Shown: positions 43,103 to 52,499 of the stretch, in pieces
Position numbering within the stretch: position 1 is the first letter of the stretch
How the letters are laid out: every line of letters starts with the position of its first letter
DNA from: Flavobacterium sp. NRK1
Lineage (GTDB): Bacteria > Bacteroidota > Bacteroidia > Flavobacteriales > Flavobacteriaceae
Assembly (NCBI RefSeq): GCF_024054175.1
Contig: NZ_JAMXLA010000001.1
Location: forward strand, 803,341 to 867,340
DNA length: 64,000 nt
Reading direction: 5' to 3'
The notes under the pieces: model-generated
Seen by the model: the letters and a program-made list of their open reading frames with translations, nothing else
The model's database searches: none
Told to the model about the DNA's origin: nothing
Position numbers and translations under genes: made by a program

Positions 43103-43193
43103 CGATTTTGATTACAAAGCCCTGAAAATAAATCTTTAAATTTAACATACGATTTGTTCCCATTGATGCGTTAGAATTTAAAACCTGACCAGC

Positions 43194-43706
43194 ATGAAAA
43201 GCCAATTCTCAATCCCAAAACCCTGTCACGAAAACTGGGGTGCTATGACTCCGGATGAACAAGGTCGTTTTTGCAGTTTATGTAGTAAAACGGTTGTTGA
43301 TTTTACGGAAATGAATAATGATGAAATAATCATCTATCTTAGAGCCAACAGGAATACAAAAATATGTGGACGGTTTAGCAATGAACAATTACAGGAAAAA
43401 AATTCTGTTAGTATTCCGAAAAAGGTTTTGTATTCACAGACAAAATTCATCAATGTATTTTTGCTTGCATTGTTGGTAACTATGGGATCGATACTTTTTA
43501 GTTGTAAAGAGGATAGCCATTTGACCGGAGAAATCGTTGAAACATCGGAAGACACAATAACTTTGCCGCCCCCGCCTCTCCCTGACCGCAAAAATGAACA
43601 CGTTGTTATGGGAATGGTAAAGTACCCTCAGGACTCTATTACCCCAACGAGGGCTGAACAGCAAAAAGCAACGAATAACCGGATACACAAATCCACGAAT
43701 AACTAA
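43194..43706 (+). CDS. single-pass membrane protein with N-terminal Cys-rich domain
   Basis: A 170-residue protein. The N-terminal 70 residues, PKPCHENWGAMTPDEQGRFC followed by SLCSKTVVDF and KICGRF, carry Cys11, Cys30, Cys33 and a later Cys, probably a small zinc-binding domain. One membrane helix (about residues 86-103, ending FSC) separates it from a short Pro-rich, charged tail (TLPPPPLPD). In Bacteroidota this N-domain often heads TonB-like or carboxypeptidase-regulatory proteins; here the C-terminal domain is missing, so it may be a shortened form. Function is unknown. Confidence 0.7.
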   Translation: MKSQFSIPKPCHENWGAMTPDEQGRFCSLCSKTVVDFTEMNNDEIIIYLRANRNTKICGRFSNEQLQEKNSVSIPKKVLYSQTKFINVFLLALLVTMGSILFSCKEDSHLTGEIVETSEDTITLPPPPLPDRKNEHVVMGMVKYPQDSITPTRAEQQKATNNRIHKSTNN

Positions 43707-43717
43707 TTTTTATATCG

Positions 43718-43725
43718 TAAATTTG
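43718..43725 (+). promoter_or_regulatory. -7 promoter box for dxs
   Basis: TAAATTTG fits TAnnTTTG and lies 17 bases before the ATG at 43743, giving a leader of about 10 nt. Confidence 0.55.
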
Positions 43726-43742
43726 CTATTCTATTTCAAGTA

Positions 43743-45509
43743 ATGGCAAATACCTTATTAAACAGCATTCATGATCCTGCAGACCTGAGAAAACTCAGCA
43801 CTGAACAATTGCCGCAATTGGCACAGGAACTGCGCAGTTTTATTATAGATATAGTTTCGGTTAAAGAAGGCCATCTTGGTGCCAGTCTTGGCGTTACCGA
43901 GCTTACCATTGCATTGCATTATATTTTTAATACACCCGACGATCTTTTGGTTTGGGACGTAGGCCATCAGGCTTACGGACATAAAATACTCACAGGCCGT
44001 AAAGACAAGTTTGATACTAACAGACAATTGGGCGGCATAAGCGGTTTTCCTAAACGTAGTGAAAGTGAATATGACACTTTTGGCACGGGCCACAGCAGTA
44101 CATCAATTTCAGCAGCTTTAGGTATGGCTATTGCGTCTAAACTAAAGGGAGAAGATAAAAACCATATTGCCGTTATAGGCGATGCATCTATTGCATCGGG
44201 TATGGCTTTTGAAGGGCTTAACCATGCAGGGGTAACCGATGCTAACCTGCTTGTTATATTAAATGACAATGCCATAGGTATAGATCCAAGTGTCGGGGCA
44301 CTTAAAAATTATCTTACTCAGGTAAAAGAAGGTACTAACCCCCGCGATAACAACATGATAAAGTCGCTTAACTTTGATTACAGCGGCCCGATAGACGGAC
44401 ATGACCTGCCTGCTTTATTAAAAGAACTTGAGAGGCTTAAAAATAACAAAGGACCACGGTTCCTGCACATTATAACTACAAAAGGAAAAGGACTAAAACA
44501 AGCCGAAGAAGATCAGGTTAAATACCATGCTCCCGGCAAGTTTGACCGTATTACCGGAGAAGTTCTTGCAATAGCCGACGAAAACCTGCCACCAAAATAC
44601 CAGGATGTTTTTGGGCTTACACTGGTTGAACTGGCAAAGCAAAATGACAAAATAATAGGTATTACTCCTGCAATGCCATCAGGGAGTTCCATGAAATTTA
44701 TGATGGAAGCTTTTCCTGACCGTGCTTTTGATGTTGGTATTGCCGAACAACATGCCGTTACTTTAGCTGCCGGTATGGCTACACAAGGTATGATTGTTTA
44801 TTGCAATATCTACTCTACTTTTTTACAAAGAGCCTATGATCAGCTAATTCATGATGTAGCGTTGCAAAACCTTCCTGTTATATTTTGTCTTGACCGTGCA
44901 GGTCTTGTTGGCGAAGACGGGGCAACGCATCACGGAGTATTTGACATTGCATATCTAAACTGTATTCCGAATCTTATTATTTATGCGCCTTTAAATGAAA
45001 TCGACTTACGTACTATTTTATATACTGCCCAGCTAGGGCTAGACCACCCTATTGCTATACGCTACCCGCGTGGCAGAGGAGAAAACCTGCATTGGCTTCA
45101 GCCTTTTAAAGCTATTGAAATTGGAAAAGCAAACCTTTTAAGAGGAGGCTCTCAGGTAGCTGTATTATCTACAGGTACTATAGGCAATAATGTAACTAAG
45201 GCATTGGCACAAATTGACAATGCTTCCTTGTTCTCTCATTATGATTTTGGCTTTATAAAACCGCTGGACGAAGCTCTTTTGCATGAAATATTCAGGCAAC
45301 ATGAAGAAATTGTTACAATTGAGGACGGATGCATTACAGGTGGTTTTGGAAGTACAATAGCAGCTTTCGCGACAAGAAATGGTTACACTTTGAAAATTAG
45401 AAACTTAGGAATTCCTGATAACTTTATTGAACACGGAACAGTAAACCAGCTACAACATTATTGCGGAATTGACGTTAAAAGCCTTAAAGATATTTTTTCT
45501 GCTTACTGA
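43743..45509 (+). CDS. dxs: 1-deoxy-D-xylulose-5-phosphate synthase
   Basis: A 588-residue thiamine-diphosphate enzyme making DXP from pyruvate and glyceraldehyde 3-phosphate, the first step of MEP isoprenoid synthesis. Seen: SLGVTELTIALHYIF, the cofactor-binding GDASIASGMAFEGLNHAG, the catalytic Glu in GIAEQHAVTLAAGMA, and DRAGLVGEDGATHHG. It is about 35 residues shorter than E. coli Dxs, as in related Bacteroidota. It likely shares a transcript with the DUF3078 gene, 44 bases downstream. Confidence 0.94.
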   Translation: MANTLLNSIHDPADLRKLSTEQLPQLAQELRSFIIDIVSVKEGHLGASLGVTELTIALHYIFNTPDDLLVWDVGHQAYGHKILTGRKDKFDTNRQLGGISGFPKRSESEYDTFGTGHSSTSISAALGMAIASKLKGEDKNHIAVIGDASIASGMAFEGLNHAGVTDANLLVILNDNAIGIDPSVGALKNYLTQVKEGTNPRDNNMIKSLNFDYSGPIDGHDLPALLKELERLKNNKGPRFLHIITTKGKGLKQAEEDQVKYHAPGKFDRITGEVLAIADENLPPKYQDVFGLTLVELAKQNDKIIGITPAMPSGSSMKFMMEAFPDRAFDVGIAEQHAVTLAAGMATQGMIVYCNIYSTFLQRAYDQLIHDVALQNLPVIFCLDRAGLVGEDGATHHGVFDIAYLNCIPNLIIYAPLNEIDLRTILYTAQLGLDHPIAIRYPRGRGENLHWLQPFKAIEIGKANLLRGGSQVAVLSTGTIGNNVTKALAQIDNASLFSHYDFGFIKPLDEALLHEIFRQHEEIVTIEDGCITGGFGSTIAAFATRNGYTLKIRNLGIPDNFIEHGTVNQLQHYCGIDVKSLKDIFSAY

Positions 45510-45553
45510 AAAAATGCCGACTTTTGCATCACATTTCCAAAAAACTGTTCAGA

Positions 45554-46504
45554 ATGAGAATAAAAGCCTGCATACTTGCATTACTATGCATTGCATTTAG
45601 CCATACATTAAAAGCACAAATATTAGTAACAACCACTTTACCCGATACCATAACTTACTGGGAAAAAACAAACCGGGTAGGCCTTGATATTAATCAGGTA
45701 GCTTTTGTAAACTGGAATGTAGGAGGCAATAACTCTGTGGCAGGTGTTGTAAAGGGTGCCTTCGTAAGGAAGTATGTAAAAGGAAATCTCAACTGGAACA
45801 ACGAACTTATCCTTAAATTCGGGCTTAACAGGCAGCAGGATCAGGGAACAAGAAAAACCGATGACCAGATAGAGCTTAACTCTACCTTTGGATATAGAAC
45901 TGATACAATTTCTAACTGGTACTATAGTGCCAAGTTTAATTTTAAGACACAATTTGCCAACGGTTATAATTATCCAAATACCGAAGATGAAATATCTGGG
46001 CCTTTTTCACCGGCTTACATCTTTCTGGGGATTGGTAGCGAGTATATCCGTAAAGATTTAGGGCTTAATGCCTATTTTTCTCCTCTTACAGACAAAACAA
46101 CTCTTGTTTTAAACAATACGCTTGCCGATCAGGGGGCTTTTGGGGTTGACGCTGCAATCAAAGATGCTGACGGAAACATTATAAAATCGGGTAAAAACTC
46201 ACGTACTGAATTAGGTATATTAATCACCAATCAGTTTAAAAGACAAATTTTTACCAACATAATGCTGGACAACCGTTTTGTATTTTATACAGACTACCTG
46301 AATAATTTTGGTAATATTGACGTTGATTGGCAAATGCAGCTTGACCTTACTGTAAATCAGTACGTAAAGGCAAATGTTGGCATGCATATGATTTATGATG
46401 ACGACATTAAAAACAAGGTTGAACGAGATGGTGAGCAGGTTACCGAAGGCCCAAGAATACAGCTTAAACAAATGATAGGCGTAGGCTTAAGCTATAGTTT
46501 TTAA
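45554..46504 (+). CDS. DUF3078 family outer-membrane protein
   Basis: I start at ATG 45554 (MRIKACILALLCIAFSHTLKA), a clear signal peptide; a TTG at 45524 would add ten residues. The 316-residue product has alternating amphipathic strands such as FVNWNVGGNNSVAGVVKGAF and a C-terminal aromatic GVGLSYSF, as in outer-membrane beta-barrels. DUF3078 has no assigned function. It follows dxs and ends at a strong terminator. Confidence 0.88.
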   Translation: MRIKACILALLCIAFSHTLKAQILVTTTLPDTITYWEKTNRVGLDINQVAFVNWNVGGNNSVAGVVKGAFVRKYVKGNLNWNNELILKFGLNRQQDQGTRKTDDQIELNSTFGYRTDTISNWYYSAKFNFKTQFANGYNYPNTEDEISGPFSPAYIFLGIGSEYIRKDLGLNAYFSPLTDKTTLVLNNTLADQGAFGVDAAIKDADGNIIKSGKNSRTELGILITNQFKRQIFTNIMLDNRFVFYTDYLNNFGNIDVDWQMQLDLTVNQYVKANVGMHMIYDDDIKNKVERDGEQVTEGPRIQLKQMIGVGLSYSF

Positions 46505-46521
46505 GCATAAATATAGCTACT

Positions 46522-46559
46522 AAAAAAGGCAGGAAACTTTTAAAGTTCCTGCCTTTTTT
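46522..46559. terminator. bidirectional terminator between the DUF3078 gene and dgt
   Basis: AAAAAAGGCAGGAAACTTT pairs with AAAGTTCCTGCCTTTTTT, a stem of about 18 bp. Confidence 0.93.
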
Positions 46560-46575
46560 AGTATTTGTTAGTGTT

Positions 46576-47919
46576 TTATTTTGCTCCTGTAATTGTATTA
46601 TACAATAACACAGCTTTTCCATCTGTAAGTGTAGATACAAAATGGCAAATATGAAGCAGCCTGTCATACAGGTTCATTTTTTCTGTAATAAACTTCTCAG
46701 GGAGCAGCTTTACTATAAGCTTGTCATAGTTACTTGCTTTACCTTCAAATGTGTTGTTATAGGCCGTACAAAAAGTATCCAGAAGCGTATTAATTATTCT
46801 ATATCCAATAACCTCCTTCTCTACTACTTCGCGGCTCTGATAAATATTTTTAATGCTTATATTAATAATGTCCTTCATTTGCGCGGTATATTTACCACGT
46901 TCGGTAAGTGCATAAGGATATTTCCCCTGCAATATAGCCTCTTCGTTTTCAAGAAAAACATTTACAGCATCGCCGATAAGGCTGCTTATCGCCAGTGCAC
47001 GCAGGTAGCTTATGCGGTCTTCTTTAGTAACAAGCGATTTATATTTTTCTACATGAACATTATCCTTAACCAGCTTTATTAAATATTCTAAGGCAAAATC
47101 TTCAGAAATAAGTCCCAGGTTAATTCCATCTTCAAAGTCTATAATAGTATAGCAAATGTCGTCGGCTGCCTCAACAAGATACGCCAGCGGATGACGTTCA
47201 TATCCTATATCATCTCCCGTTTTATTCGGAATAAGTCCTAACTCTGCTGCTACTTCCTGAAAGAAAGCCTTATCGCACTGAAAGAAGCCATATTTTTTAT
47301 CGGCAATGTTATTAGTTGGTTTTTTAGGCAAAGACTCCTTAGGATACTTCATAAAAGCACCAAGCGTAGCATATGATATTCTTAATCCGCCCTCAATGCC
47401 GGGGCGTGAAGCTGTAAGCAGATTAAACCCGTTGGCATTGCCTTCAAAATCTATAAGATCCTGCCATTGCTTATCGGTAAGCTGTTCCTTATACTGCTGT
47501 CCTCTTCCTGTTTTAAAATATTCACCTATAGCTTTCTCTCCCGAATGCCCAAATGGAGGATTACCAATATCGTGAGATAATGCAGCCGCAGCTACAATAG
47601 CCCCAAAATCATTCATTTGGTAACCATGAATATCCTGAAGGTAAGGATGTTTTTCGATGATCTTTTTACCTACAAGCCTTCCTAACGAACGTCCTACTAC
47701 AGATACTTCAAGGCTGTGAGTAAGGCGCGTATGCACAAAATCAGTTTTAGAAAGGGGTATTACCTGCGTTTTATCCTGAAGGCTTCTAAAAACCGACGAA
47801 AATATAATACGGTCATAATCCACTTCAAAACCCAAACGGGTATCGTCCTGTTCTTTACGTAACCTTTTGCTTGTATCGCCCTGCCTTTTAAGCGACAGTA
47901 GCTGTTCCCATTTCATCAT
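46576..47919 (-). CDS. dgt: deoxyguanosinetriphosphate triphosphohydrolase (dGTPase)
   Basis: A 447-residue HD-domain enzyme that splits dGTP (or other dNTPs) into nucleoside and triphosphate. The metal-binding His of HSLEVSVVGRSLGR and the HD pair in AALSHDIGNPPFGHSGE are intact. DDTRLGFEVDYDRIIFSSVFRS opens the family fold. It is the last gene of an operon with two RDD proteins, a small protein and an AAA ATPase, and lies near nrdBA, so this region both makes and removes dNTPs. Confidence 0.94.
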   Translation of the reverse strand: MMKWEQLLSLKRQGDTSKRLRKEQDDTRLGFEVDYDRIIFSSVFRSLQDKTQVIPLSKTDFVHTRLTHSLEVSVVGRSLGRLVGKKIIEKHPYLQDIHGYQMNDFGAIVAAAALSHDIGNPPFGHSGEKAIGEYFKTGRGQQYKEQLTDKQWQDLIDFEGNANGFNLLTASRPGIEGGLRISYATLGAFMKYPKESLPKKPTNNIADKKYGFFQCDKAFFQEVAAELGLIPNKTGDDIGYERHPLAYLVEAADDICYTIIDFEDGINLGLISEDFALEYLIKLVKDNVHVEKYKSLVTKEDRISYLRALAISSLIGDAVNVFLENEEAILQGKYPYALTERGKYTAQMKDIINISIKNIYQSREVVEKEVIGYRIINTLLDTFCTAYNNTFEGKASNYDKLIVKLLPEKFITEKMNLYDRLLHICHFVSTLTDGKAVLLYNTITGAK

Positions 47920-47931
47920 TTTATTTATGAT

Positions 47932-48642
47932 TTAGTTTATGCCTGACTTTGCCAGCTCTGCCTGAATAATATTATTTTTAACCTGTGTAAACACTTCATT
48001 TTTTGCCTCGGCAAAAGAGATATCATATTTACGTTCTATAGTCTGAAACGCTGCCGGATATTTGGCCAGCAGCCTCTCGTAATAAGTATTAAGCACTTCT
48101 TTTGCAGGCGATGTAAATTCAAGCCTTAACTCAAAACGCCGTATAAGTGCTTCGTCTATCATCTTGATCTGATTGGTAGCTGCAATTAAAACAGAGTTAG
48201 ACGGAAAATTATCTACCAACTGCAAAATTGCATTCACTACACGCTTCATCTCGCTGCTGTCGCGGCTGTCATAATCACGTACCTGCCCTAAAGTATCAAA
48301 TTCATCAAAAAACAGCACAGCATCATGATAACTCACTTCTTTAAACAATGCAGCTACATTTTTAGCCGTTTCTCCCAGTTTAGATGAAACTATATTAGAG
48401 AGGTTAACAACTATAAGTTTCCTGTCCAGCACTTTTGCAATGGCTTTTGCAGTCATGGTTTTACCACACCCCGTTTTGCCATACATAAGCATTTTATTGT
48501 TTACAGGCAGCTCATACTGTTCCAGCACTTCCCTAAAGCGGTATTCTTTTAAAAACTGTTCAATCTGTACAGCAACGGCATCGTTAAAAACAACATCGTT
48601 AATATCAACCTCGGTTCTGTCTGTAAAAAATAATGCGCTCAA
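47932..48642 (-). CDS. AAA+ ATPase
   Basis: A 236-residue single AAA+ module: Walker A GKTGCGKT (residues 55-62), Walker B LFFDEFDTLG (110-119), sensor 1 ATNQ (155-158) and probable arginine fingers Arg168 and Arg169 in ALIRRFE. There is no protease or other domain, and only a short N-terminal lead, so it may act through a partner. It begins 28 bases after a 74-residue protein gene and ends 12 bases before dgt. Its role is unknown; the position suggests a link to dGTPase or to the RDD proteins. Confidence 0.9.
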   Translation of the reverse strand: MSALFFTDRTEVDINDVVFNDAVAVQIEQFLKEYRFREVLEQYELPVNNKMLMYGKTGCGKTMTAKAIAKVLDRKLIVVNLSNIVSSKLGETAKNVAALFKEVSYHDAVLFFDEFDTLGQVRDYDSRDSSEMKRVVNAILQLVDNFPSNSVLIAATNQIKMIDEALIRRFELRLEFTSPAKEVLNTYYERLLAKYPAAFQTIERKYDISFAEAKNEVFTQVKNNIIQAELAKSGIN

Positions 48643-48670
48643 CCTGTATTATTTTAATTGCTATGCAAAG

Positions 48671-48895
48671 TTACTTTTTGTTGTTGAATAAAAAGAAATC
48701 ACGTGATTTCTTAGGATATTGCTCTATACTCTTATCACTTGGATTATCTATAACCGATTTAATAGTTATTTTATCTCCAACTTTAAAGCTTTTTTCCACA
48801 TGCTGATAATCAAGCAGGTATTCCCCACAAAAATAATTACCATTCTCGTCTTTCTCTATAAGTCCGGAATACACCCCTTTTTTATCTTTAGACAT
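48671..48895 (-). CDS. 74-residue protein of unknown function
   Basis: A small soluble protein with a beta-rich middle, KSFKVGDKITIKSVIDN, and no signal peptide or Cys pair apart from a single Cys in NYFCGEYLL. It starts one base after the stop of the second RDD gene and precedes the AAA ATPase by 28 bases, so it is firmly in the operon. I do not recognise a family. Confidence 0.65.
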   Translation of the reverse strand: MSKDKKGVYSGLIEKDENGNYFCGEYLLDYQHVEKSFKVGDKITIKSVIDNPSDKSIEQYPKKSRDFFLFNNKK

Positions 48896-48896
48896 A

Positions 48897-49400
48897 TTAT
48901 CGTTTTTCTTCGTTATTATTTATATCCTTCATTTTTGCGGCCCTTTGTGCTTTCTCAAATTCATATATGTCTACCACCAGTGTTTTAGACAGGTTATCGT
49001 GAAAACCTATTGGCGGACGACCAAGAAACGTAATTGCTTCAAACGGAATAAGCCTGCATAATGTTCGCAATAAAATACGGGCATTATCGGGTTGTGTACC
49101 GTCCCTGTTTACTACCATTGTGTTTGTAACATACTTAGCTGCCGTGCGCATGTTTAACGATTCAAACAGGCCATAGTAAACTATATTTAAACCAAGGCCA
49201 AGCAGGGTATATTTAAAATTACCCAAAACAGGAGGGCCTATTAAAAACCCTTCCTGCCCATAATTATCATATATCCAGTTTGAACCCATGGAAACAGCAA
49301 GCTGAATTATGGTAACTATTATACTGTCTAAAATAAAGTTTACAAACCTTTTATTGCGGGAAGCAAGCATACCAAAGGTTATTTCAACAGGTTTCTGCAT
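48897..49400 (-). CDS. RDD family membrane protein (second copy)
   Basis: A 167-residue membrane protein; I choose ATG at 49400 (MQKPVEITFG) over an upstream TTG. The RDD hallmark Arg/Asp pair is present as ASRNKRFVNFILDSIIV, with three hydrophobic segments and the conserved late block ARILLRTLCRLIPFEAITFLG. It starts 4 bases after the stop of a close paralogue, so it is a tandem duplication. RDD proteins may be Na+ or osmolyte antiporters, but many have unknown substrates. Confidence 0.88.
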   Translation of the reverse strand: MQKPVEITFGMLASRNKRFVNFILDSIIVTIIQLAVSMGSNWIYDNYGQEGFLIGPPVLGNFKYTLLGLGLNIVYYGLFESLNMRTAAKYVTNTMVVNRDGTQPDNARILLRTLCRLIPFEAITFLGRPPIGFHDNLSKTLVVDIYEFEKAQRAAKMKDINNNEEKR

Positions 49401-49404
49401 TTTT

Positions 49405-49908
49405 TTAATTTTGTTCAAGGCCTATTTGGTCAAACGATTGTCTTGATTCCAGAGCCTCTTTATATTTTTTAGCATCTACAACATAAGTACCCGATGCCGA
49501 ATCATGCCAGCCCCTTGGGTTACTGCCCAAAAAACTTAGTGCTTCAAAACTTAATATTCTGCAAAGGTTTCTTATCATAATACTTCTTGCCTCAGGTTTT
49601 GTTCCGTCTTCTGAAACAACTATGGTTCCTGTAATAAATTTACCTACGCTTCTTTGAGTAAACACCTCAATTAAAAAAAGGTAGGTTACCATTACCAGAG
49701 TAGTTACAAGCCTGTCGGTTAAGCCGTCCCATTTATCAAACCACAGCGCAAAACCATTGTAGCCAAAAAGCGATAAAATTCCCGCTATAGCACCTAATAT
49801 GATGAAAATTAAACAAACAACAAGAATATCAATAACAAAATTCAGTAGCCTTTTATACCAAGGCACTAACATTGCCGGGCTGATTGCCACTCCGGTAACT
49901 GTTTCCAT
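49405..49908 (-). CDS. RDD family membrane protein (first copy)
   Basis: A 167-residue membrane protein with YKRLLNFVIDILVV (RDD-type Arg and Asp), three hydrophobic segments and SIMIRNLCRILSFEALSFLG, which matches the paralogue downstream nearly position for position. It is the first gene of the RDD-RDD-74aa-AAA-dgt operon, with its own promoter overlapping the nrdA terminator. Confidence 0.88.
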   Translation of the reverse strand: METVTGVAISPAMLVPWYKRLLNFVIDILVVCLIFIILGAIAGILSLFGYNGFALWFDKWDGLTDRLVTTLVMVTYLFLIEVFTQRSVGKFITGTIVVSEDGTKPEARSIMIRNLCRILSFEALSFLGSNPRGWHDSASGTYVVDAKKYKEALESRQSFDQIGLEQN

Positions 49909-49934
49909 AAATAATAATTGTTTTGGTTAGAAAA

Positions 49935-49942
49935 CAAAAATA
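49935..49942 (-). promoter_or_regulatory. -7 promoter box for the RDD-dgt operon
   Basis: On the minus strand TATTTTTG fits TAnnTTTG; it overlaps the T-run of the nrdA terminator, and the leader to the ATG at 49908 is about 20 nt. Confidence 0.5.
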
Positions 49943-49965
49943 AGGAGCAAATTGCTCCTTATTCT
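49936..49965 (-). terminator. terminator of nrdA
   Basis: AATAAGGAGCAA (49939-49950) pairs with TTGCTCCTTATT (49952-49963), a 12-bp stem; on the minus strand it ends in T residues and so closes the nrdB-nrdA unit before the RDD genes. Confidence 0.85.
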
Positions 49966-49995
49966 ATTTTTATGAAAATTTATTCATCTTCTTTA

Positions 49996-52425
49996 TTAAG
50001 ATCCGCACATTTCACAATCTTCAGGATCTGCAGTTCTTGAGCGCTCAAGCATAGCCTGAAATTCACTTACTGCAATAGGCTGAACATCTTCTGCTGTTCC
50101 TGCTGTAACTGCCGGTTTTGGAGCTGCTGCGATTTCCGGCACCACCTCAACTTTTTTATCATTATTAAGCGTAAACTTAATAGCATCCACAGCACTTTTG
50201 GTTCTTAAATAGTACATACCTGTCTTCAGGCCGCTTTGCCATGCATAAAAGTGCATAGATGTAAGTTTAGAGAATGTAGCACCTTCCATAAACAGGTTAA
50301 GTGATTGCGACTGGTCGATAAAGTAACCCCTTTGGCGTGACATATCTATAATATCCTTCATACTCATTTCCCAAACCGTTTTGTAAAGGTCTTTTATATC
50401 CTGAGGAATGATATCTATATTCTGTACCGATCCGTTTGCTCTCATAATTTCCTGCTTAAGGTTTTCATTCCACAAGCCAAGGTTTACAAGATCTTCAAGA
50501 AGGTGTTTGTTTACAACAATAAACTCTCCCGAAAGCACCCTTCTGGTATATATATTAGATGTATAAGGCTCAAACGCCTCGTTGTTGCCTAATATCTGCG
50601 ATGTAGAAGCTGTTGGCATTGGCGCCATAAGCAGTGAATTTCTTACACCATGCTCCATTACTTCTTTACGAAGCGAAGCCCAGTCCCAACGGCCACTTAA
50701 ATCAGCATCAGTTAAGCCCCAAAGGTTATACTGAAACTCTCCCTGAGAAATAGGAGATCCTTCAAAACTTGAATAGGCACCTTCTTCTTTTGCCAATTCC
50801 ATAGAAGCAGTAACCGCTGCAAAATAAATAGTTTCAAATATTTCCTGGTTTAATGCTTTAGCCTCATCACTTGTAAATGGTAAACGCATTAATATAAACG
50901 CATCTGCCAAGCCCTGAACACCAAGCCCAACAGGACGGTGGCGCATGTTAGAGTTTTCAGCCTCTTTAACCGGGTAATAATTCCTGTCTATTACTTTATT
51001 AAGGTTACGCGTTATACGCTTAGTAACCTGGTATAAATAGTCATGGTTAAACTTACCGTTCTCAACAAACATTGGCAAAGAAATAGAAGCAAGGTTACAT
51101 ACCGCAATTTCATCCGGTGATGTATATTCCATAATCTCTGTACAAAGGTTTGAAGACCTTATGGTACCAAGATTTTTCTGGTTCGATTTTCTGTTAGCCG
51201 CATCTTTGTAAAGCATATACGGTAAGCCAGTCTCAATTTGAGATTCAAGTATTTTTTCCCAAAGCTCACGTGCTTTAACTGTTTTTCTTCCTTTGTTCTC
51301 AGCTTCATATTTAAGGTAAAGACCATCAAATTCTTCACTATGAACATCATAAAGGCCCGGACACTCATTAGGACACATTAGAGTCCATGTGCTGTCTTCC
51401 TGAACACGTTTCATAAACAAATCAGGAATCCACATAGCCAGGAACAGGTCACGCGTTCTCATTTCTTCTTTACCATGATTTTTTCTTAGATCAAGGAAAT
51501 CAAAAATATCAGCATGCCAAGGCTCAATATAAACCGCAAAGCTGCCTTTACGTTTACCTCCGCCCTGATCTACATAACGCGCTGTATCATTAAATACACG
51601 AAGCATAGGCACAATACCGTTAGATGTACCATTTGTACCACGAATATAAGAACCTGTAGCCCTTACATTATGAATAGACAAACCGATACCACCTGCAGAC
51701 TGTGATATTTTAGCTGTATTTCTTAGTGTGTCATAAATACCATCTATACTATCATCTTTCATAGAAAGAAGGAAACATGATGACATTTGCGGTTTTGGCG
51801 TACCTGCATTAAATAATGTAGGCGTAGCATGGGTAAAGAATTTTTTAGACATCAGCTCATAGGTTTCTATAGCCGATTCAATATCATTTAGGTGAATACC
51901 AACAGATACACGCATAAGCATATGCTGAGGCCTTTCAACAATTTGTCCGTTAATTTTCAACAGATAAGAGCGCTCAAGGGTTTTAAACCCAAAGTAATCG
52001 TAATTAAAGTCCCTGTTATATATAATTGTAGAATCCAGTACCTCGGCATTTGCCATAATAGCCTCATAAACCTCATCAGACAGTAAAGGCGCTTCCTGCC
52101 CTGTCCTCGGGTTTACATAATGATACATATCGGTCATCGTTTCAGAGAACGATTTTTTAGTGTTTTTATGAAGGTTAGACACCGCAATACGCGCAGCAAG
52201 CTGTGCATAATCAGGGTGGGTAATCGTCATAGACGCAGCAGTTTCTGCTGCAAGGTTATCAAGTTCAGATGTGGTTACCCCATCATATAATCCCTCAATA
52301 ACACGCATTGCCACCTTAACAGGATCTACCAGTTCATTCAGTTCATAGCACAGTTTCCTTACTCGATCGGTAATTTTATCAAACATTACCGGCTCTCTTT
52401 TTCCGTCTCTTTTAACTACATACAT
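49996..52425 (-). CDS. nrdA: class Ia ribonucleotide reductase, alpha subunit
   Basis: An 809-residue large subunit reducing NDPs to dNDPs. The N-terminal ATP-cone (residues 1-90, [18 protein letters not shown]) gives dATP control. Catalytic-site blocks are seen: [30 protein letters not shown] and [20 protein letters not shown]. The C-terminal redox pair is CEMC in the end [10 protein letters not shown]. It lies 74 bases after nrdB on the same strand. Confidence 0.98.
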   Translation of the reverse strand: MYVVKRDGKREPVMFDKITDRVRKLCYELNELVDPVKVAMRVIEGLYDGVTTSELDNLAAETAASMTITHPDYAQLAARIAVSNLHKNTKKSFSETMTDMYHYVNPRTGQEAPLLSDEVYEAIMANAEVLDSTIIYNRDFNYDYFGFKTLERSYLLKINGQIVERPQHMLMRVSVGIHLNDIESAIETYELMSKKFFTHATPTLFNAGTPKPQMSSCFLLSMKDDSIDGIYDTLRNTAKISQSAGGIGLSIHNVRATGSYIRGTNGTSNGIVPMLRVFNDTARYVDQGGGKRKGSFAVYIEPWHADIFDFLDLRKNHGKEEMRTRDLFLAMWIPDLFMKRVQEDSTWTLMCPNECPGLYDVHSEEFDGLYLKYEAENKGRKTVKARELWEKILESQIETGLPYMLYKDAANRKSNQKNLGTIRSSNLCTEIMEYTSPDEIAVCNLASISLPMFVENGKFNHDYLYQVTKRITRNLNKVIDRNYYPVKEAENSNMRHRPVGLGVQGLADAFILMRLPFTSDEAKALNQEIFETIYFAAVTASMELAKEEGAYSSFEGSPISQGEFQYNLWGLTDADLSGRWDWASLRKEVMEHGVRNSLLMAPMPTASTSQILGNNEAFEPYTSNIYTRRVLSGEFIVVNKHLLEDLVNLGLWNENLKQEIMRANGSVQNIDIIPQDIKDLYKTVWEMSMKDIIDMSRQRGYFIDQSQSLNLFMEGATFSKLTSMHFYAWQSGLKTGMYYLRTKSAVDAIKFTLNNDKKVEVVPEIAAAPKPAVTAGTAEDVQPIAVSEFQAMLERSRTADPEDCEMCGS

Positions 52426-52499
52426 ATGGCAATAATTTTAGGTTAATAATCGGTGTGCTGCATACAGCACGCCTGCATTTGGTTAGAGGTTTGTTTTTA

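Noticed and set aside
46642..47082. 146-codon plus-strand frame
   Set aside because: It is antisense to dgt, which has intact HD motifs; the Tyr/Phe/Cys-rich translation is typical of a shadow.
46576..48642. AAA ATPase plus dGTPase as a proven phage-defence system
   Set aside because: There are no defence-island neighbours and both proteins look like core genes; kept only as a hypothesis.
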